Below are positions 61,034 through 64,000 of a DNA stretch of 64,000 nucleotides, in pieces. Location of the stretch: positions 1-64,000 of the forward strand of contig JAODUP010000146.1 of NCBI GenBank assembly GCA_025642065.1, given 5' to 3'. The notes below the pieces were generated by a model that had not been told where the DNA came from, did no database searches, and saw only the letters and a list, made by a program, of their open reading frames with translations. Source of the stretch: Paralvinella palmiformis. Lineage: Eukaryota > Annelida > Polychaeta > Terebellida > Alvinellidae. Every line of letters begins with the position of its first letter. Position 1 is the stretch's first letter. A program made the position numbers and the translations under genes.

Positions 61034-62247
61034 CATTACTAAGACCATTTTAACTGAAAGTGAGGATATTATTTACTATTATTATTTCTGTTGTAACTTT
61101 CACAATTGTAAACAAATTGATATTTTCAGCTTTTAATGCTTCACTAACATAACCACAAATATTCAATGACTACCCATATCTACCTCACACCTGTAACATC
61201 ATACCCACACCTGCAGACCAAGCTTGATAAGTACAGGGAGATAGCCACAACACCATGCTGATATTAAACACACACAGATACACTAACCCTCTCTTCATTT
61301 TGTCAAAGAAGTCCCTATAGAAGTTATCATCATCCGAACTGAGATCAAATGGCAGCTGACTTATGAAAGGCAACAGGTTTGGATAGATGACTGAAGCAGA
61401 TCCGGAACCACCATCACACAGTAACCTCCACAATCCGGGTAACACTCCCTTCTTCAGGTTAACATGTTTCCAACAATCCTAGAACAGGAATGACATCAAT
61501 AACAATCACACATTTGTTGAGAACACCAAACACTAGCTAAACACATGATCTACAATGTAAAAGCAACATAACAATATGCCTAATCACTGCACTAAAAAGA
61601 TTAGAAATGTACAAACGTATTAGGCTAATTATCATAGTCATTTCTGGAAACAAAGAAATCCATAAATAAAACAAACTGATTACCACAAGTGTGGATGTCG
61701 TATAAAGTACAGCTTCCCATAAAGTACGACAGACTAGGGGATCTGTATTATCAAGGTTGTGTAAAGTGGCCGCTGATATTTTGGAAGAGAATTCCCTGGC
61801 CAGGTCGGGCTGATGCTGACATAAAGCTGACAATACACCATAAAATGATCCTTGGATCTGAAACAAGAACAGTTAGTTGTCAATCATGTTACTATACACA
61901 AAAAGATAGTATCCATTCACACATATAATCCATATAATGTAATCAATAAATATATAGTAGAGTGATAAAAACCAAATTGATAAAAATGTATTCATAAATA
62001 ATCAAGCTAATTAAAAATGGCAAATTCACATATCAAGAAAGACTTGTTGTGTTGTGGTGTGCGTACCATTGTTTGTTGATGTTTTGAGTATTTCCAAAAC
62101 CTGTTATTGTCCAATATAAGTTTATAATTGTTGACAAGACTCCTTTGATGATCTGAGGGAATAATGCTGAGAAATGTTTTCAGGGCATTGAGAGAGGCAC
62201 ATAACACTCGATTATACTTTGCTTCCATATTTTCAGCATCTGTAGTC
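37613..62247 (-). CDS. LTN1: E3 ubiquitin-protein ligase listerin, 26 exons, 5' end missing
   Basis: Listerin is the E3 ligase of ribosome-associated quality control: with NEMF it binds 60S subunits still carrying a stalled peptidyl-tRNA and ubiquitinates the nascent chain. The 26 exons total 4,608 bases. The N-terminal part is recognisable by [11 protein letters not shown] and [16 protein letters not shown], the middle is helical repeats, exons 22-24 form the RWD domain ([44 protein letters not shown]), and exons 25-26 the RING-CH: ligands C-x2-C in ECMICFSV, C-x2-C and H-x2-C in [12 protein letters not shown], and CPMC, ending RNLF then TAG. Exon phases all agree. About 200 N-terminal residues, including the NEMF/60S-contacting start, are not in view. 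Introns 11 and 21 have GC donors; exon 11 has a 2-base frame break. Identity is very secure; whether the frame break is biological is not known. Confidence 0.97.
37871..38038 (-). CDS. LTN1: LTN1 exon 25 (RING-CH, first part)
   Basis: Acceptor CTCACTTCAG/AATGG, donor CTGTTTG/GTAAGT, phase 0 to 0. Encodes [19 protein letters not shown] and [14 protein letters not shown] with the first zinc ligands. Confidence 0.98.
38206..38400 (-). CDS. LTN1: LTN1 exon 24 (RWD domain)
   Basis: Acceptor GCCTTTCAG/ATTAAG, donor CGGCAG/GTTGTT, phase 0 to 0. Encodes [40 protein letters not shown] and [12 protein letters not shown]. This domain contacts the 60S subunit in characterised listerins. Confidence 0.97.
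38755..38842 (-). CDS. LTN1: LTN1 exon 23 (RWD domain start)
   Basis: Acceptor TTTTACAG/ATACAC, donor ATGACG/GTATTT, phase 2 to 0. Encodes [18 protein letters not shown] and LDNMT. Confidence 0.95.
39321..39450 (-). CDS. LTN1: LTN1 exon 22
   Basis: Acceptor TTTTTATTAG/ATGCCAG, donor AACAG/GTAGGG, phase 1 to 2. Encodes [20 protein letters not shown] and [11 protein letters not shown], leading into the RWD domain. Confidence 0.96.
40206..40389 (-). CDS. LTN1: LTN1 exon 21, GC donor
   Basis: Acceptor TTATTTTAG/TTGCGAGC, donor CCGAG/GCAAGT (second GC donor), phase 0 to 1. Encodes [20 protein letters not shown] and [21 protein letters not shown] donor 25 bases downstream would not keep frame with exon 22. 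Confidence 0.9.
40585..40700. repeat. TTTAACGACA-type short interspersed repeat
   Basis: GAATGAATGAATGTTGTTTA then ACGACACATTGGCAC and GGCCATTCAGTGTCC. A related, more diverged copy is at 52245-52312. I recall similar units as common in molluscan genomes; that recollection is the basis for the label. Confidence 0.55.
41225..41397 (-). mobile_element. tRNA-derived SINE, family B, fuller copy
   Basis: On minus: GGTGCCTCCATGGTCTAGTG, TAGCGTGCTGGACCACAGAT, then the B box GTTCAAATCACGG and a body ending GGCCGTAAAACATCATTTAT. Lies in the LTN1 intron between exons 20 and 21, opposite to no coding sequence. Related to 18502-18600. Confidence 0.8.
41586..41772 (-). CDS. LTN1: LTN1 exon 20
   Basis: Acceptor TATTTCTAG/ATCTCC, donor GTTGAG/GTTTGT, phase 2 to 0. 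Encodes [20 protein letters not shown] and [20 protein letters not shown]. Confidence 0.96.
41814..41900. repeat. (AT)n microsatellite
   Basis: About 80 bases of AT 40 bases beyond exon 20's acceptor side, inside an LTN1 intron. Confidence 0.97.
41966..42034 (-). CDS. LTN1: LTN1 exon 19 (69 nt)
   Basis: Acceptor TATGTCTAG/TTTGATG, donor ATGCG/GTAGGT, phase 2 to 2. Encodes [20 protein letters not shown], matching human L-M-P-E-L-P-Q-Y-D. Confidence 0.95.
42453..42687 (-). CDS. LTN1: LTN1 exon 18
   Basis: Acceptor TTGTTTCAG/GAGGTATAC, donor TTAAG/GTTTGT, phase 1 to 2. Encodes [20 protein letters not shown] and [20 protein letters not shown]. Confidence 0.95.
42736..42790. repeat. (GA)n microsatellite
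   Basis: GA run with one interruption, about 50 bases upstream of LTN1 exon 18. Confidence 0.95.
42955..43040 (-). mobile_element. tRNA-like SINE fragment beside LTN1 exon 17
   Basis: Minus strand GTAGTCTGATAGCACAGAGG then TTAAGGTATTGCACTGCAAA has an A-box-like layout, and GTTTTTGAATACCAATC a degenerate B box. It begins about 15 bases after the exon 17 donor. Confidence 0.5.
43055..43271 (-). CDS. LTN1: LTN1 exon 17
   Basis: Acceptor TTGTTTCAG/AGTTGT, donor GTGGCAG/GTATGA, phase 0 to 1. Encodes [18 protein letters not shown] and [20 protein letters not shown]. Confidence 0.96.
43431..43575 (-). CDS. LTN1: LTN1 exon 16
   Basis: Acceptor TATGTTTCAG/TCATGTG, donor ATACAG/GTTAAT, phase 2 to 0. 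Encodes [20 protein letters not shown] and [16 protein letters not shown]. Confidence 0.96.
45268..45445 (-). CDS. LTN1: LTN1 exon 15
   Basis: Acceptor TTTATTTCAG/GTTGTCG, donor GATTG/GTAAGC, phase 1 to 2. Ends [13 protein letters not shown], matching the human EHEDIFLFS region. Confidence 0.96.
46855..47330 (-). pseudogene. Pogo-type transposase C-terminal remnant
   Basis: Minus-strand open stretch 47304-46855: [20 protein letters not shown], then [20 protein letters not shown] and [14 protein letters not shown]. This is the C-terminal end of a pogo/Tigger DDE transposase (the L-N-K-P-F-K, I-P-E-E-M and E-D-D motifs). The middle is contracted at VIGWEHIPE. Sits in an LTN1 intron in the same orientation as the gene. 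Confidence 0.8.
47437..47545. repeat. (AT)n/(CA)n/(AT)n/(GT)n compound microsatellite
   Basis: Alternating AT, CACACACA, AT and GT runs; frames through it are artefacts. Confidence 0.96.
48641..48783 (-). CDS. LTN1: LTN1 exon 14
   Basis: Acceptor TTGTCAAG/GTTTAATG, donor ATACCAG/GTCAGT, phase 2 to 1. Encodes [20 protein letters not shown] and [17 protein letters not shown]. Confidence 0.93.
49659..49769 (-). CDS. LTN1: LTN1 exon 13
   Basis: Acceptor TTGTTTAG/ATCACTCC, donor GATGT/GTAAGT, phase 2 to 2. Encodes [20 protein letters not shown] and FAGGIDV. Confidence 0.93.
49800..49975. repeat. (CA)n-(GA)n and (TA)n tracts
   Basis: CA then GA run at 49821-49864 and TA run at 49935-49974, in LTN1 intron 12. 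Confidence 0.95.
50045..50166 (-). CDS. LTN1: LTN1 exon 12
   Basis: Acceptor CTTATAG/GCTCAAAC, donor GATAA/GTAAGC, phase 0 to 2. Encodes [20 protein letters not shown] and NEIIKDALD. Confidence 0.92.
50448..50704 (-). CDS. LTN1: LTN1 exon 11, with 2-base frame break and GC donor
   Basis: Acceptor TTTCCAG/TGGCAG, donor AAACAG/GCAAGT (a GC donor with otherwise perfect consensus). The first part reads [19 protein letters not shown] and [15 protein letters not shown], then hits TGA; the second reads [20 protein letters not shown] and [15 protein letters not shown] in another frame. Length 257 is two bases more than a multiple of three, and the break sits at the CACACA run 50565-50570. Confidence 0.9.
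51417..51570 (-). CDS. LTN1: LTN1 exon 10
   Basis: Acceptor TGTTTCAG/GTTACAG, donor CCACAG/GTAATA, phase 2 to 0. Encodes [20 protein letters not shown] and [16 protein letters not shown]. Confidence 0.93.
51870..52023 (-). CDS. LTN1: LTN1 exon 9
   Basis: Acceptor CATGTAG/CTGGCTG, donor TTTGACAG/GTAGAT, phase 1 to 2. Encodes [20 protein letters not shown] and [16 protein letters not shown]. Confidence 0.9.
52108..52245. repeat. (GAGT)n tetranucleotide array
   Basis: About 34 GAGT units with two GGTG interruptions, in LTN1 intron 8. It runs directly into a TTTAATGATA-type repeat (to 52312), apparently as that SINE-like unit's expanded end. Confidence 0.95.
52972..53053 (-). CDS. LTN1: LTN1 exon 8
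   Basis: Acceptor GTTATAG/GGTTGTC, donor AATTCTG/GTAAGA, phase 0 to 1. Encodes [20 protein letters not shown]. Confidence 0.95.
53100..53158. repeat. (CT)n-(CA)n microsatellite
   Basis: CT run then CA run, 50 bases before LTN1 exon 8. Confidence 0.95.
53440..53597 (-). CDS. LTN1: LTN1 exon 7
   Basis: Acceptor TTTGCAG/AACCTC, donor GTCAAG/GTAAGA, phase 1 to 0. Encodes [20 protein letters not shown] and [17 protein letters not shown], close to the human FICDVAYNYF stretch. Confidence 0.96.
53760..54640 (-). mobile_element. LINE-type reverse transcriptase remnant
   Basis: Across frames on minus: [11 protein letters not shown], then [29 protein letters not shown] (with the intact Y-V-D-D box), and [13 protein letters not shown]. 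The order (V-x-L-H-Q-G, then Y-V-D-D, then K-T-K) is that of the RT palm. Further toward 53960 pieces such as CRECAG and CSGVKG suggest the cysteine-rich tail. Stops and shifts throughout; it lies in LTN1 intron 6. Confidence 0.65.
55370..55604 (-). CDS. LTN1: LTN1 exon 6
   Basis: Acceptor TTACAG/TGTATCC, donor ATGG/GTATGT, phase 0 to 1. Encodes [20 protein letters not shown] and [14 protein letters not shown]. Confidence 0.93.
56215..56352. repeat. tRNA-like fragment and (CA)n/(GA)n tract
   Basis: On minus, GGTCTTCATAGCTCAGTGGC and ATGGTGCTGGACTAAATTGT (56275-56235) look like a tRNA-derived SINE head with a B-box-like TTAGTTCAGAA. It adjoins CA, GA, CA runs at 56286-56352. All in LTN1 intron 5. 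Confidence 0.6.
56513..57166 (-). CDS. LTN1: LTN1 exon 5 (largest, 654 nt)
   Basis: Acceptor TTGCAG/TTAATCCC, donor ATGGAG/GTAGGT, phase 0 to 0, 218 codons. Starts [17 protein letters not shown], contains [13 protein letters not shown] as in the vertebrate linker (K-V-R-F-A-D), and returns to helical repeats ([20 protein letters not shown]). An alternative donor 4 bases on would shift the frame. Confidence 0.93.
57360..57495 (-). CDS. LTN1: LTN1 exon 4
   Basis: Acceptor ATGCAG/ATTGACTG, donor GATGAG/GTTTGT, phase 2 to 0. Encodes [20 protein letters not shown] and [11 protein letters not shown]. Confidence 0.94.
57497..61287. other. LTN1 intron 3 (3.8 kb)
   Basis: No coding sequence accepted. 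Holds (AT)n at 60468-60496 and 61001-61031, a G-run at 60009-60020, and a possible DNA-transposon end near 58845 (minus CAGTAAGCCCTCATTATAAT) that resembles Tigger-type terminal repeats. An exon-like stretch at 57929-58026 was rejected. Confidence 0.6.
61288..61478 (-). CDS. LTN1: LTN1 exon 3
   Basis: Acceptor TTCTAG/GATTGTTGG, donor AGAGG/GTTAGT, phase 0 to 2. Encodes [19 protein letters not shown] and [18 protein letters not shown]. Joins exon 4 without a gap against human listerin across a 3.8 kb intron. Confidence 0.95.
61684..61857 (-). CDS. LTN1: LTN1 exon 2
   Basis: Acceptor TTTCAG/ATCCAAG, donor CTTGTG/GTAATC, phase 0 to 0. Encodes [18 protein letters not shown] and [16 protein letters not shown]. 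Confidence 0.95.
62067..62247 (-). CDS. LTN1: LTN1 exon 1 of those visible
   Basis: Acceptor TATTTCAG/GACTAC; enters with two codon bases supplied upstream. Encodes [20 protein letters not shown] and [13 protein letters not shown]. Donor ATG/GTACGC, exit phase 0. Earlier exons lie further upstream. Confidence 0.95.
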
Positions 62248-62292
62248 CTGAAATATAAACAGATGATGCTTCTAAATAAGTTGTTTAACTTA

Positions 62293-62466
62293 ACAAAACT
62301 GATGAGCTGCCAGTATAAATAGACTGAGTCAGCGTAACATTTTTATGATACAAAACTGATGAGCCGGCAGCATAAATAGACCAAGTCAGCATAACATACC
62401 TTTATGATACAAAACTGATGAGCTGCCAGCATAAATAGACAGAGTCAGCATAACATACTTTTATGA
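62293..62466. repeat. 58-bp tandem repeat, three copies
   Basis: Three units beginning ACAAAACTGATGAGC at 62293, 62350 and 62409, each with CAGCATAAATAGAC-like core and AGTCAGCATAACAT. They lie just upstream of the first visible LTN1 exon. Confidence 0.93.
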
Positions 62467-62879
62467 TCACACATTTTATTTATATAACACATGCGTAGTT
62501 ACATTTCTCATAAATATTATTACAACAAGCTTCCTCAGATTCACCAAACTATTTTGAGTTTATTTAAAATCAGCTGTTTATAATACATCTTAATGGTGGT
62601 CAGTAATCCTGTATTACGGTCAGTTCCTGAATTAAAGGCTACCTCCAATGCTCCCCAAGACCATTAGTAATGTTTTTCTTGTAATAAAACATTCAGATTA
62701 TGATATTATCTCAATGAAATGCCTCCATAGTTCATAGTAGGTACAAAATGTTCATCATATATATTAGTGGTTGCTGTTCTGGGCTCTGTAAATGGCCACC
62801 AGACAACTAGTGCTACTTACATCAGTTTGACACTTTCTGTGGATAAATATGGTTGGAACAGAATCCTTTTTAGAATTCT

Positions 62880-63116
62880 TCATTGTGGTAGACCAAGAAC
62901 CTTGTTTACTTTATCAACTTTCAAAGTAGTCTTTGCAAAAGAATGAATTGCTACCAAATGAAAAGGGTTAAGCTTGTATCCAGTTCCAATATTATGTACC
63001 CACTGTTGTGCAATATCCCTGCATTCAACATTACTGGGCATAGGCACTCTAAAGTAATGATTTCCTTTATTTTTCAGCCTATTATTGGTAGAACTCCAAA
63101 GCTTTGTATTCCCCAT
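62880..63116 (-). other. Unassigned ORF, faintly THAP-like
   Basis: Minus strand: NHYFRVPMPSNVECRDIAQQ and WVHNIGTGYKLNPFHL. The F-R-V-P and W-x-x-N-I spacing faintly recalls the first half of a THAP domain, but expected Cys/His ligands are not visible. Confidence 0.25.
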
Positions 63117-63121
63117 ACTAC

Positions 63122-64000
63122 CATATATACTCGCGTATAAGTCGATTTATATATATATATATCGCTGCCAGTGAAGAAATCGATATTGATATATTTACGA
63201 CGCACTTGCCAACACCATGAGTTTAAAATGAAAGCGAAATTGATACGATGCACAGTTTAAGTTAAAAGTCATTAAGTCTGCTGAAGAAAACAACAACTCG
63301 GCAGCTGACAGACATTTTGCTGTTAGTGAAAAACTAGTGAGAGACTGGAGAAAGCAGAAGAAAGATTTATTTGAAATGCCAAGGACGAAACATTACGGAG
63401 TTAGTTCATACATCAAATTAGAGACGGCTTTGAAATGATTGGGTACTGGAGTATCGCCATAATGGATATATCGTCACCAGAATGATGATATGGATACAGG
63501 CTATCAAGTTTACTCGGGACAAGCAATACAAGGTAGAGACTGGAATTAAAACTTCACCGGAAATGGTGTAGTCGGTTTATGAATCAGTGTGGACTTACAC
63601 TGAGACAGAGGACGTAAATCGTGCAGAAATTACCAAAAGATGTAGAGGACAAAATATTCAGCTTTCACCAATATATCATCAAACAACGGAAAGAGATGGA
63701 TTATTAAATTGGACAAATTGATAATATGGATGAAACCCCGATGACATTCAACATGGCGGGGTTTAGGACAGTTAACAAGAGGATAAAACAGTGACTGTTA
63801 ATACAACTGGGAGTGAGAAGGCACATTTTATGGTGATACTTTCCTGTTTAGCTAACGGAACGAAGCTACAGGCGATGGTAATATTTAAGAGGAAGACGAT
63901 GCCAAAAGATAAACTGCCCAGTGGTGTCATGGTGGCCATCCAAGAGAAGGGGTGGGTCGACAAGAATCTTCTTCAACAATGGCTAAAAAATGTGTGGGAC
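63122..64000 (+). pseudogene. Pogo-type transposase, N-terminal and core, cut by window end
   Basis: Starts with ATATACTCGCGTATAAGTCG (63126), which looks like a terminal inverted repeat. Plus-strand coding in pieces: FKLKVIKSAEENNNSAADRH and VRDWRKQKKDLFEMPRTKHY (helix-turn-helix, 63240-63380), then frameshifted RQRT-like and DKLIIWMKPR pieces, NMDETPMTFNMAGFRTVN at 63725-63778 (first catalytic Asp of the DDE core), and after another shift VTVNTTGSEKAHFMVILSCL and KTMPKDKLPSGVMVAIQEKG to the edge. Several frame breaks; inactive. Orientation is opposite to LTN1. Confidence 0.82.

Overview
The window is animal nuclear DNA. It has spliced genes with GT-AG introns, low gene density, AT-rich sequence with long (AT)n, (GT)n and (GA)n runs, and many decayed transposable elements. 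The mix of tRNA-derived SINEs, a TTTAACGACA-type short repeat, CR1/L2, RTE and Penelope retroelements, BEL/Pao and Ty3 fragments, hAT, pogo/Tigger and Crypton-like remnants is what I would expect of a marine lophotrochozoan, most likely a mollusc. That taxon is an inference; no marker gene proves it.

The right 40% holds one clear host gene, LTN1 (listerin, the E3 ubiquitin ligase of ribosome-associated quality control), on the minus strand. I resolved 26 coding exons from 62247 down to the stop codon at 37613. Every exon boundary has a consensus splice site and all reading phases join correctly. They cover about 1,535 codons: the late N-terminal part, the helical-repeat middle, the RWD domain and the C-terminal RING-CH domain. 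The first roughly 200 codons are not visible and lie upstream, possibly beyond the window. Two introns use GC donors. One exon carries an apparent 2-base insertion in a CACACA run that breaks the frame. LTN1 introns contain a pogo transposase remnant, a reverse-transcriptase remnant, several SINEs and microsatellites.

The left 37 kb is a repeat graveyard with almost no host coding sequence. In order: a Crypton/DUF3504 recombinase remnant (+), a hAT transposase (-), a 3' LINE stub (-), one orphan fibronectin-III exon (-, phase 1-1), a LINE with endonuclease and duplicated 3' tails (-), a Penelope-like element with unusual domain order (-), a duplicated 280-bp segment in which one copy is split by a SINE, a CR1/L2 LINE (-), an inverted copy of the same SINE, an LTR-like promoter module, an L1-like LINE (+), a BEL/Pao fragment (+), an RTE LINE (-), an 8-bp tandem array, a Tigger fragment (-), a second and third copy of the promoter module, a THAP-domain fragment (-), a Ty3 pol fragment (-), a hAT/ZMYM1-like transposase (-) and three more LINE ends.

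Nothing here amounts to a new multi-gene system. The observations most worth following are the Penelope-like element's order (RT, GIY-YIG endonuclease, then the connector usually found before the endonuclease), the natural empty-site/filled-site SINE pair, the three-copy ATGGCG/TATA promoter module, and the frame break and GC-AG introns in LTN1.
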